Assembly: GCA_050789255.1 (NCBI GenBank)
Contig: JBOZRQ010000030.1
Location: 1 to 64,000, forward strand
Origin: JBOZRQ01 sp050789255
Lineage (GTDB): Bacteria > Bacillota > Sulfobacillia > Symbiobacteriales > Symbiobacteriaceae
Reading direction: 5' to 3'
DNA length: 64,000 nucleotides
Below are positions 1-7,264 of the stretch, piece by piece (the stretch's first letter is position 1; every line of letters begins with the position of its first letter). The position numbers and the translations under genes are program-made. Under the pieces are notes generated by a model. The model searched no databases. It saw nothing but the letters and a program-made list of their open reading frames with translations, and was not told the origin of the DNA.

Positions 1-107
1 ACCAGTTGGATCAACGTAATTCACTGGGTTGTTGCCCACGTAGACATAAAGGTTCTGCGTCCACGGCTGCCAGGCATTGCCCTTATAGGTATCCTGCGTA
101 GGAAACC
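1..107 (-). pseudogene. Rhs/YD-repeat protein, core-domain fragment
   Basis: Read on the minus strand, the left edge encodes the conserved end of the Rhs repeat-associated core domain: RFPTQDTYKGN followed by NLYVYVGNNPVNYVDPTG, which matches the family signature (RFLTxDxYxG...NLYxYVxNNPxxYxDPTG). In intact Rhs/polymorphic toxins this motif ends the conserved shell, and a variable toxin tip follows; here the tip would lie beyond the left edge of the window. Upstream (to the right) homology stops abruptly at about 102-112, where IS110 transposase sequence begins on the other strand. The gene is therefore split or truncated here. Fragment identity is secure; the exact junction is not. Confidence 0.8.
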
Positions 108-727
108 TCGCGGAATTTCTGCAGGAGGAGAGCCACTACTTCTTCGGCCGGAAGAAGGCGGCAGAGCTGCTGGCGAAGGCGATGGCAGGGGCAAGCGAGC
201 GGGAGTTTCAGGCAGAGCGGGACCAGGTGGTGCGCACGCAGGTACAGCAGTACCGGCAGTTAGAGCGAACGATTGAGCAGGTCGAGCAGCAAATGAGCCA
301 CCTGATCCGGCTGATCGGGCGACGACTGGACACTCTGCCCGGGGTCGACACGGTGGCAGCAGCAGACCTATTAGTAGGAACCGGGGACGTGACCCGTTTC
401 AGCACGCCGGATAAGCTGGCGAAGTACGCCGGGATTGCGCCGAAGGTGTGGAGTTCGGCGGGCAAGGGCCAGAAGACGCGGTCGGCCCACGGGCAGCGAA
501 TGCTGCTCTCGACGTTCTACCGGATCGCCGTGGTCCACGTGTGTGTGAACAAGAACGGGACGGTGCGCTGCAGCGAGAGCCGGGCGTACTACGAGAAGAA
601 GCTGGCGGAAGGCAAAAGCAAGAAGGCGGCCCTGATGTGCCTGATCCGGGTGCTGGTGCGGATCGTCTGGCGGATGCTGACGCACCGGGAGCCGTACTGG
701 AAGCTGTTGACCGATCCAGCCGCATGA
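101..727 (+). pseudogene. IS110-family transposase, C-terminal remnant
   Basis: This is the C-terminal part of an IS110/IS116/IS902-type transposase. The Transposase_20 region is clear: a helix-hairpin-helix segment (LDTLPGVDTVAAADLL), then GDVTRFSTPDKLAKYAGIAP and the downstream arginine- and lysine-rich helices. The frame is open from about 89, and transposase-like residues begin near 101 (NLAEFLQEES), well before the first ATG at 182. Full-length relatives are about 400 residues with an N-terminal DEDD RuvC-like nuclease domain. Only about 209 residues remain and the DEDD domain is missing, so the element is presumably dead. It abuts an Rhs fragment on the opposite strand, consistent with insertion into, and later decay of, a toxin gene. 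Confidence 0.85.
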
Positions 728-747
728 GAAAAGGAAAGCATGTGGAA

Positions 748-779
748 GAGGCGAATCCCAGTCGCAGGGGACTCGCCTC
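748..779 (+). terminator. Hairpin after the transposase remnant
   Basis: GAGGCGAATCCC pairs with GGGACTCGCCTC (one mismatch, 8-nt loop), and TTTCGCG follows. It resembles an intrinsic terminator with a poor U-tract and sits 20 nt after the transposase stop codon. It could also belong to the end of the insertion sequence. Confidence 0.5.
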
Positions 780-928
780 TTTCGCGTACATATTTCCAGA
801 CTGATCCATTGGGCAGGATACTAAAGAACCTCCCGACCTTTTTCGAGAGATTCTGACGGCATGCCCGTACACCGGTTTGGTACTCATTTGGATGGTGGCA
901 TTACGGTAGGTTTTCGGGGGGTAGGATC

Positions 929-1333
929 ATGGATCAACTCGGCAGATACGTCCAAGCAATGGAGTTAAATTCGCCGTGCATGAATGAGGCGATCACCCAG
1001 CTCCAAGCGGCACTTGGCTTTGAGCTTCCGGCAGACTATGTTGAATTTATGCTCCACTCCAATGGCGGAGAGGGGCCAGTTGGGAGTCGCTCGTACCTTG
1101 CTCTGTGGGAAGTCGAGAGCATCCTATCCTGGAACGAAGGGTATGGCGTAAGTGAGTTTGCCCCTGGACTGGTCTTGTTTGGTTCTGATGGTGGGGATAC
1201 AGCCTATGCCTTCGACCATCGGAGCCATCGGGTTGAAATCGTAGAGGTTCCATTCATCGGAATGGATCTCACTCAAGCGGTAACCGTGGGCCAGACGTTT
1301 ACTGACCTTCTTAAGTATCTCTTCGGCAAGTAG
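929..1333 (+). CDS. SMI1/KNR4 (SUKH) family protein, probable immunity protein
   Basis: A 134-residue single-domain protein with SUKH features: an N-terminal helix, then LGFELPADYVEFMLHSNGGEG (the LP-x-D/S-Y-x-x-x-L...NGG motif), a W/L-rich strand, LVLFGSDGGDTAYAFD, and a C-terminal FTDLLKYLFG helix. SUKH proteins commonly act as cytoplasmic antidotes to polymorphic toxins, including Rhs toxins. The start is ATG 929, preceded by a GGGGGGTAGG ribosome binding site. It lies beside an Rhs core fragment, which supports an immunity role, but it is on the opposite strand and separated by the IS remnant. The partner toxin cannot be named. An orphan immunity gene is equally possible. Confidence 0.8.
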   Translation: MDQLGRYVQAMELNSPCMNEAITQLQAALGFELPADYVEFMLHSNGGEGPVGSRSYLALWEVESILSWNEGYGVSEFAPGLVLFGSDGGDTAYAFDHRSHRVEIVEVPFIGMDLTQAVTVGQTFTDLLKYLFGK

Positions 1334-1473
1334 CCCCTTAACTCTCAGTTTCGGACCCGGAACTGCTTCATAACGGCAGGATACCTTCAAGGGCAACCCA
1401 TGGTAGCCGTGGAAGCCGATTGAGGCTGCTGTTTGCGGCGACCGGTCGGTTCAGGCTCCGTCAGGGCATAAGC

Positions 1474-1686
1474 GAGGTACCAGAGAGCGTTCCGCGCCTC
1501 TGGTACCTCGTTCCGCGCAGATCTCAATAGGTTCCGCGTCTGCACCGGAGCTTTCCGCGCCCTGCGCGCAGCTTTCCGCGCCCCGAGTCAGCCGTGCCGC
1601 GACCTTAGCCGGGCTTTCCGCGGGTGGAGCGGCGCTTTCCGCGGCTCGACCCCATAGGTTCCGCCTATGTAGCGTGCCTTCCCGCG
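1474..1686. repeat. Array of TTCCGCG motifs with a strict 21-bp period
   Basis: The heptamer TTCCGCG starts at 1490, 1511, 1532, 1553, 1574, 1616 and 1637. Variants fall on the same grid at 1595 (TGCCGCG), about 1658 (TTCCGCC) and about 1679 (TTCCCGCG). The 14 bases between motifs differ from unit to unit. Several units are flanked by complementary arms: GAGGTACCAGAG at 1474-1485 with CTCTGGTACCTC at 1498-1509, GCAGA/TCTGC, and CATAGG/CCTATG. On the minus strand the same DNA could encode a heptapeptide repeat (AES plus four variable residues), but no ribosome binding site or family match is apparent. Function unknown. Confidence 0.8.
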
Positions 1687-2079
1687 TCCTGGTGCCGCTT
1701 CGGCGCCACCATCCGCCTGTCTGTAGCTTTGTCAGCGCATGAGATTCCCTAGCGTCCGAGAGCAATGCCTTTCAAAGCTCGATAACTGGCCAGGCTGTCA
1801 CCGCATTTGCGCCCAGTAACCCGGAAAGGAGCCGCGTCCTTGAGGCTCCGTCCAAGGTGGGGTGGTCGCACGATCTTGCCAGTTTTGTTGTCCGAGATCC
1901 TCCGGCTCGTAATCCAGCTTGTACTCAGCTACAGCACCCATGCGTTCCAGCCGATAACTGGTTCGTAGCGGCTTCCCTCGCTCCCCGCATCAGGGTGTCC
2001 ACGACATGCGCTTCCAGGCGGCTGGATAGGGGCTTGCTGTAGCTGGCCTAAAGCGACGCCGGGTGCAAAGGCCACCCCG

Positions 2080-2293
2080 TGTGTCAGAAACTGCACCTTC
2101 GCCGGTCACCCTGTGTCAAAAGCAACAAGTTGGGGCCGAGAACCCCGGTCCAGCCGGGCGCCGAGTGTCAAACTGCCGGTTTCTTACGTCCAACTCGGTC
2201 CCTGTGGGGCCCTAGACGGGTCCTTGGACCCCCAACCTGTAGTTTTTGACACACTGTCGAGCGCCCAACCTGTGTCAATTACTGCAGGTTGGG
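2080..2293. repeat. Five copies of a TGTGTCA-n3-ACTGCAGGTTGG repeat
   Basis: Direct copies lie at 2080-2099, 2112-2133, 2164-2183 and 2271-2293, and an inverted copy at 2232-2254. The best conserved parts are TGTGTCA at one end and CAGGTTGG at the other. The last two copies face each other. Copy five also contains a perfect CAACCTG/CAGGTTG inverted repeat. No coding potential is visible across the cluster. These could be operators, recombination or replication sites, or a dispersed intergenic repeat. Confidence 0.7.
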
Positions 2294-2606
2294 AGGAAGG
2301 TGCCTCTGGACGTGGGCACTGGCAGACCTGGAGGGCCCTGCGCCCGTAGAGGACCAGGTCTAGGGTGAGCGCACTGAGCACATACCTGGAGTCTGCCTAC
2401 GCCTGGATACCAGCAACCCCGAGGACGGTTACGGCAGGTCACCTGAGGGCGTGAGCCAGGGGTTATTTATCAAGGAGCCGACAGGCAAAAACAGCGCGAC
2501 GGAGGGGGCTGGCCGCGCCTCGGTGGCGCCTCGCTCGCATCGCCCGCAGCGTAGCCGGCCCAACCGGAGCCTGGCGAAGTCTCCACAAATAAAGAAGCGT
2601 AAAGCG

Positions 2607-2643
2607 AGGAGCCTCACCCCTGACGTCAGCGGGTGAGGCTCCT
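2607..2643. terminator. Strong bidirectional-looking hairpin
   Basis: AGGAGCCTCACCC (2607-2619) pairs perfectly with GGGTGAGGCTCCT (2631-2643) around an 11-nt loop that is itself palindromic (TGACGTCA). The minus-strand side is followed by a T-richer stretch (CTTTACGCTTCTTTATTT). No gene ends close by, so which transcript it terminates is unclear. Confidence 0.6.
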
Positions 2644-2749
2644 TCTCATGTTCTGCCTCATCTAGCCCCTTCGGGTCATTGTAACCACTCGGAATTATCT
2701 CTTAGCATTAGCAAGGGAATTAATTCGGGCTACTACGAGGTGTTACTTG

Positions 2750-4069
2750 ATGCGACCCAGACTGATCGCCGCCGTTCTCGGACTGCTCCTGCTCGCCGGC
2801 TGCGCGGCGCCGCAGCCCAAGCAGAGCGAAACCCCGGCCAGCAGCGCCCCGCATGTGATGGAGTACTCCTTCGGACCCGAGCTCCGTCCCGGCAAGGCCG
2901 AGGCCAGCCCCGCCTGGCCCTTTATGAAGGTCGGGCCGGACGGCAAACTCTACCTGGTCTGGACCGAGGCGGACGGGAGCACAGCCAGTGCATCCGGTGA
3001 GCATAACCACGGGACTGACACCATGGTGCGGGCCGCTTTCATGGCGAGCTCCGGCGACGGTGGCAAGACGTGGTCCGCCCCGATTCGCATGAATGACCAG
3101 GTCGAGAACGTGCAGGGCGATGAGAACGAGGCGAAGATCGCCTTCGGCCCGGGTGGACAGGTCTACTCGGCCTGGGCCATCCCCGACCCGACCGGAAACA
3201 AGATGAAGGCCAACGTTCGCTTCTCGATGCTGGACGCCAGCGGCAAGTTTGGGCCGGCCCAGACGCTCAACGAGGTGCCCAATGCGGCCCGCTTCCCGGC
3301 CATTCAGACCGGGCCGGACGGGACGATCTTCATTGCCTGGATCGACCGGCGCATCGACTCGCCGGCGCCCAGGCAGATCTACATGACCCGGATCAGCCCC
3401 ACCGGCGAGACCCTGACCAAGAACTATCAGATCGCCGACGACTCGTGTGAGTGCTGCCGGATCACGCTGGCCTTCGCCGACGGCGGCAAGACGATCTACA
3501 TGGCCTACCGCCTCAAGCCCGCGAACAACATCCGCAACATCGTGGTCCGCAAATCGACCGACGGCGGTGCCACCTTTGGCGCACCGGTGACCGTCAGCGA
3601 CGACGGCTGGGAGATCGCCGGCTGCCCCCATTCCGGCGCTGTGATGACCACGGATGCCAAGGGCAACGTTCACGTGATCTGGTACACCGCAGGCCGCAAG
3701 CCGGAGGAGGCGGGCATCTACTACAGCGTCTCCAAGGACGGAGGCCAGACCTTCTCCCCCCGGCGCCTGGTCGACGCCGGCAACGGGACAGGCGTGCTCC
3801 GGCCCTATCTGGCGGTGGGTGAGCAGGGCGAGGTCTACATGGCCTGGATGAACTATCCCAAGGGGAAGGACCAGACCCAGATCTACTTCCGGCACTTGAT
3901 GGCGGACGGCACGACCATGAGCCCGGTACAGCAGGTCAGCCAGAGTGAGGGTAGCGCGGTGTGGCCTAACATGACGGTCTCGAAGGATACGGTCTACCTC
4001 TCCTGGACCGAGCAAAAGGGGGATTCCACGTGGGTCGTGCTCCGGACTGCTGCCACCATGGCTCACTAG
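2750..4069 (+). CDS. Asp-box (sialidase-fold) lipoprotein
   Basis: A secreted lipoprotein of about 439 residues. The N-terminus is a lipoprotein signal with lipobox LLAGC (Cys about 18). The rest is a beta-propeller of BNR/Asp-box repeats: SGDGGKTWS (about 100), STDGGATF (about 266) and SKDGGQTF (about 327), each on a S-x-D-x-G-x-T-W/F pattern. A CECC motif (DDSCECCRITLAF) lies in the middle. Asp-box folds occur in sialidases and in many non-enzymatic propellers; I see no basis for claiming sialidase activity. The start could be TTG 2747 or the adjacent ATG 2750. The gene overlaps the thioredoxin/CcdA fusion by 40 nt, so the two are probably co-transcribed, and the CECC cysteines could be substrates of that system (inference). 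Confidence 0.8.
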   Translation: MRPRLIAAVLGLLLLAGCAAPQPKQSETPASSAPHVMEYSFGPELRPGKAEASPAWPFMKVGPDGKLYLVWTEADGSTASASGEHNHGTDTMVRAAFMASSGDGGKTWSAPIRMNDQVENVQGDENEAKIAFGPGGQVYSAWAIPDPTGNKMKANVRFSMLDASGKFGPAQTLNEVPNAARFPAIQTGPDGTIFIAWIDRRIDSPAPRQIYMTRISPTGETLTKNYQIADDSCECCRITLAFADGGKTIYMAYRLKPANNIRNIVVRKSTDGGATFGAPVTVSDDGWEIAGCPHSGAVMTTDAKGNVHVIWYTAGRKPEEAGIYYSVSKDGGQTFSPRRLVDAGNGTGVLRPYLAVGEQGEVYMAWMNYPKGKDQTQIYFRHLMADGTTMSPVQQVSQSEGSAVWPNMTVSKDTVYLSWTEQKGDSTWVVLRTAATMAH

Positions 4070-5346
4070 GCCGGGTCCACCGCCTGCGGACCCTCCTGAG
4101 TATTCTGATCCTGGGGGCAGCCGTGGTCTGGGTGGCCTGGTCGGTGGCCAAGTCCGGGGCGCCCGCCGAAGCCGCAGCCAGTACCGAGGTGGGAGCGCCA
4201 GCGCCCAACTTCGACGGCACAGGGCTGGACCGCAGCCGCATCCGCCTCGCCGACTTCGCCGGCCGGCCGCTGATCATCAACTTCTTTGCCAGCTGGTGCG
4301 ACCCGTGCAAGGAGGAGGCGCCGGTGGTGAAGGCCATGGCTGCGGAGGCCTCCTCCAAGGGGTTCGCCGTGTTGGGCGTGGCCATCCAGGATGAGCGATC
4401 GGCGGCCGCCGAGTTCCTGGCCTCCGACGGCATCGCCATCCCGGCGATTCTGGACGACGGCGCCGTCGCACGGGCGTACCGGATCATCGGCCCGCCTGCG
4501 ACCTACTTCATCGACGCGGCGGGTGTGATCCGCTACAGCTACATGGGTCCGCTTACCCCGGACCTGGTTGAGACCGGCATGGAGCAGATCGCCGGCGGCG
4601 GCGCCGGCGCCTCGGCCACAGCAGGCGCACAGGCGCCCAGCCTGGCTCTGGCGGCCGGGCTGGGGCTGCTCTCCTTCCTGTCCCCGTGCGTGCTGCCCCT
4701 GCTTCCTGCCTACATGGGCTACATATCCGGCATCTCCGCCGAGGAGGTCGCCCAGGGCGGTCCGAACCGGCGCAGCAGGGCCTTCGTACGCATCCTGGCC
4801 TTCGCGCTCGGCCTGATCCTGGTCTTCACCGCCCTGGGCGCCTCCGCCTCGCTCATCGGCGCGCAGCTGACTGCGTACCGCTCCTTGCTGGCGAAGGTGT
4901 CGGGCATTTTGGTCCTGGCTTTTGGTCTGCACATGACGGGGATACTCCACATTCCCCTGCTCCACCGAGAGTTCCGGCCCGGGCTTAACGGCGCCGGCCG
5001 GGGCGGGCGGGGCGGGCCGCTCGGCGCCGTCGCGATGGGCGCCGCCTTCGGCCTTGGCTGGACCCCCTGCGTCGGTCCGGTCTTGGGCACGATTTTGGTG
5101 ATGGCCGCCCAGAAGGAGACCGCCAGCCAGGCGGTTGGCCTGCTCCTGGCCTACGGGCTGGGGATGGGCCTGCCCTTTGCCATCACGGGCCTGGCCATGG
5201 ACCGCATGCTCGGGGCGCTCTCGTCCTTGCGGCGGCACTTGGGCCTCATCGAGAAGGTCAGCGGCGCCCTCCTGATGCTGATGGGTCTGCTGCTGGTCGC
5301 CGACCGACTTGGGGCGTTGAGCAACTGGCTGAACCGGCTGGTATAG
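4030..5346 (+). CDS. TlpA/ResA-like thioredoxin fused to CcdA/DsbD-like membrane domain
   Basis: A 438-residue two-domain protein. An N-terminal signal anchor (about residues 20-38) leads into a ResA/TlpA-type extracytoplasmic thioredoxin fold with active site ASWCDPCKEE (about 92-101) and cis-Pro segment GPPATYFID. From about residue 205 a six-helix CcdA/DsbD-type domain follows, with its two reductant-shuttling cysteine motifs LSPCVLPLLPAY and GWTPCVGPVLGT. CcdA-type domains move electrons from cytoplasmic thioredoxin across the membrane; TlpA/ResA reduces exported disulfides, for example on apocytochromes. The two are usually separate genes; here donor and acceptor are one polypeptide. GTG 4030 has an AAAAGGGGGA site just upstream and lies inside the previous gene. 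A later start within the anchor cannot be excluded. Confidence 0.88.
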   Translation: MGRAPDCCHHGSLGRVHRLRTLLSILILGAAVVWVAWSVAKSGAPAEAAASTEVGAPAPNFDGTGLDRSRIRLADFAGRPLIINFFASWCDPCKEEAPVVKAMAAEASSKGFAVLGVAIQDERSAAAEFLASDGIAIPAILDDGAVARAYRIIGPPATYFIDAAGVIRYSYMGPLTPDLVETGMEQIAGGGAGASATAGAQAPSLALAAGLGLLSFLSPCVLPLLPAYMGYISGISAEEVAQGGPNRRSRAFVRILAFALGLILVFTALGASASLIGAQLTAYRSLLAKVSGILVLAFGLHMTGILHIPLLHREFRPGLNGAGRGGRGGPLGAVAMGAAFGLGWTPCVGPVLGTILVMAAQKETASQAVGLLLAYGLGMGLPFAITGLAMDRMLGALSSLRRHLGLIEKVSGALLMLMGLLLVADRLGALSNWLNRLV

Positions 5347-5419
5347 CTGGGGACTGGGGGGCGGTGGTGCAAAAACCCCCCGACGTCTGTCGAGAGGTAC
5401 TCCCGTTGGAGCACATGCA

Positions 5420-5452
5420 ACAAGCCCTCGGCGAGGATCGCCGGGGGCTTGT
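5420..5452. terminator. Terminator between convergent genes
   Basis: ACAAGCCC...GGGCTTGT flanks an inner CGGCGA/TCGCCG stem, with T-rich sequence on the right side (CTTCAT). It sits between the rightward thioredoxin/CcdA gene and the leftward lipoprotein gene and could serve both. Confidence 0.75.
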
Positions 5453-5467
5453 CTTCATACCTGCATG

Positions 5468-7207
5468 TCAGGGCGTGCTGGGCTGATACGCCCCGTTCTT
5501 CCATACAGCCTCCAGGCAACTGCCACCCGGCTTGCATATGGAAAGCCCGGCGCCGTCGGGGCGGACAGAGACGTTCCCCCTCACGGTCACTTGCGACATG
5601 TCGATCGCGACATCAAATCCGTGCAGCTTGAGATCATCGTACAAGCTGTACAGGCTTACCGTGTCCCAGGTCTCATTCATCCGTTGGTAGAAAGAGACTC
5701 GCCGGGCGCCCGGCTCCAGGGGGCTCTCCGAGATGACAGCGACCTTGTCACCGAACACCGTGGCCACCTTGGGCAGCCATCTGTCCCCCATCTGAATCAG
5801 GTCGATGCGGTTCCCGGGCGCCCGCCACTGGATCCAGGTCCAGCCCGTGCCATAGCGCCGGACGAAAGCCTCATCGCCCAGGTGTACCAGGCGCATATCC
5901 GTACCTGCCACCGGAAGGAAGCGTACGAGCGGGAGGTCCCCGTCCGCACTGTCGGGTGACGTGAGCAGGTAGTGCTGAAGGGCGTGCAGGCCTTGCCCCA
6001 GGGCGCCCGACACCCCAGCTGGCTGCGCCCCCTGCAGGGCGGACAGGGCGGCCACGGCATCCGCCCGACTGACCGCAGCGGCCGTCGGCGGGTTGCCCAC
6101 CACGTCGATCCGAGCCACCACCCACCCGCTCTCCTTGCGGGTGAAGAGCACGGGAATTGAGGCGGTCTTGGTCTGGACGACGGCCGTGAACACGCTCTGC
6201 TGAGGGGAGGTCGGCCGGCGGAACTCGGAGGGGAGCGCGTCCCAGGCGTCCATCTCCCTGTCCCTGACGGGGTAAACGTCCGTCGACATCCGGTACCAGC
6301 CGGACCCCCACTCGATCCGCTTCACAGCGTCCAAGACGCTGGCGTCGGCGGCGAACTCGGCAGCCGTCTTCGTATCTCCCTTACGCAGGTGAAACAGCAG
6401 CAGATTGAGGGCGACCTCCGGGTCGACCGCCATCCGCTGCGCCAGGGTGACAAACTTCTGCCCGTCCCAGCTCATCAGCACCTGCTCGACACTGGGAACG
6501 CAGCCGTTGCAGTCCGGGATCATTTCATAGAGCTTGGCGCGAAGGGTTGCCAGGACAAGGTCGAACCGGAGGAAGGTGACCCCGCCCCGCCCGAAGCCGC
6601 GGTGCGTATCGATGGTCAGCGCTGTGCCGTCGGGTTGCGTCTGCACGTGAAAGAGCCCCACCCAGCCGCCTGAGCCGCCGGAGCGGGCCTCCAGGAAGAG
6701 CTCGGGCCTTCCGTCGACCAACCGGACCGCCCCGAGGTTCAGGAACCAGAGGGGGCTCTTCCCATCCACCAGGATCGGGGCGACACGCCAGGAGCTGCCC
6801 TCCAGCCAGGCGATCGCCGCGGGCCCCAGACCAAACCCTTCTCTGGCGGTCAGGAGCAGCAGGTTCACCTTATCGTCAGTCTCTGCGGAGATGCAGCCAA
6901 GGTCGCCCTTCTGCAGGGCAGCGTGAGCCTCCCTGGCGCTAGTGCCGGCGATCTGCCCGGTTATGTAGCGGAGCATGGCAGCCACGCGCTCGGCCCCGCC
7001 CGCCTTCCCATCGCAGGTCGTGGCAAGGTCGGGCGCCACTGGCTTGGTCTGCGGGTTGACCGCCGGGGTGGGATCAACCGGCGTGCTCCCAGGAGGCACG
7101 GCCGTAACCTGCGGCGGCGGGGGCGGAGGAGCATCGGGCTTGGGTGCACTGCAGGCGGTCAGCAGCAAGATCAGGCAGAGGGCGACCGGCCGGACAGGTC
7201 GTTTCAC
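5468..7207 (-). CDS. Large lipoprotein of unknown function
   Basis: 579 residues beginning with a lipoprotein signal (lipobox LLTAC, Cys about 19), then a proline-rich linker (APPPPPPQVTAVPPGSTP) that probably spaces the globular part from the membrane. The rest is a soluble domain with no motif I recognise. Pairs of cysteines at about residues 65/104 and in IPDCNGCVPS (about 234-237), and near the C-terminus (SICKPGGSCLE), could form disulfides outside the cell. ATG 7207 is preceded by TGGAGGTACACC. It stands alone, convergent to the thioredoxin/CcdA gene, which could be relevant if its cysteines need redox maintenance (inference). Confidence 0.75.
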   Translation of the reverse strand: MKRPVRPVALCLILLLTACSAPKPDAPPPPPPQVTAVPPGSTPVDPTPAVNPQTKPVAPDLATTCDGKAGGAERVAAMLRYITGQIAGTSAREAHAALQKGDLGCISAETDDKVNLLLLTAREGFGLGPAAIAWLEGSSWRVAPILVDGKSPLWFLNLGAVRLVDGRPELFLEARSGGSGGWVGLFHVQTQPDGTALTIDTHRGFGRGGVTFLRFDLVLATLRAKLYEMIPDCNGCVPSVEQVLMSWDGQKFVTLAQRMAVDPEVALNLLLFHLRKGDTKTAAEFAADASVLDAVKRIEWGSGWYRMSTDVYPVRDREMDAWDALPSEFRRPTSPQQSVFTAVVQTKTASIPVLFTRKESGWVVARIDVVGNPPTAAAVSRADAVAALSALQGAQPAGVSGALGQGLHALQHYLLTSPDSADGDLPLVRFLPVAGTDMRLVHLGDEAFVRRYGTGWTWIQWRAPGNRIDLIQMGDRWLPKVATVFGDKVAVISESPLEPGARRVSFYQRMNETWDTVSLYSLYDDLKLHGFDVAIDMSQVTVRGNVSVRPDGAGLSICKPGGSCLEAVWKNGAYQPSTP

Positions 7208-7264
7208 GGTGTACCTCCAGAAATGGCAGGGTAGACCTGTGAAGCTTCGCTGTCCGGACAGAGA

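Larger units (their letters stand above)
1334..2749. other. 1.4-kb stretch without a credible gene
   Basis: No open frame here has both a ribosome binding site and protein-like composition. The stretch holds a 21-bp-period repeat array (1490-1686), a second repeat family (2080-2293), several inverted repeats (for example TGGTGCCG/CGGCGCCACCA near 1691-1712) and a strong hairpin at the right end (2607-2643). It looks like accessory or decayed DNA between the toxin-related patch and the chromosomal genes that follow. Confidence 0.6.

Noticed and set aside
1490..1686. CRISPR array
   Set aside because: The conserved unit is only 7 bp with 14-bp intervals, far below CRISPR repeat and spacer lengths, and no cas gene is present.
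1451..1765. Minus-strand 104-codon frame with AES heptapeptide repeats as a real gene
   Set aside because: No ribosome binding site and skewed composition. It is kept as a repeat feature rather than a gene; the 21-bp period makes an open frame here easy to obtain.
1857..2636. Several 60-80-codon open frames in the repeat-rich intergenic region
   Set aside because: None has a ribosome binding site, and they overlap the repeats on both strands; expected by chance in GC-rich DNA.
2720..4066. Minus-strand open frame opposite the Asp-box lipoprotein
   Set aside because: The plus strand has a lipoprotein signal and Asp boxes; the minus-strand product is low-complexity and not protein-like.
2750..4069. 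Calling the Asp-box lipoprotein a sialidase
   Set aside because: Asp boxes are shared by many non-enzymatic propellers, and the catalytic Arg triad, Tyr and Glu could not be identified.
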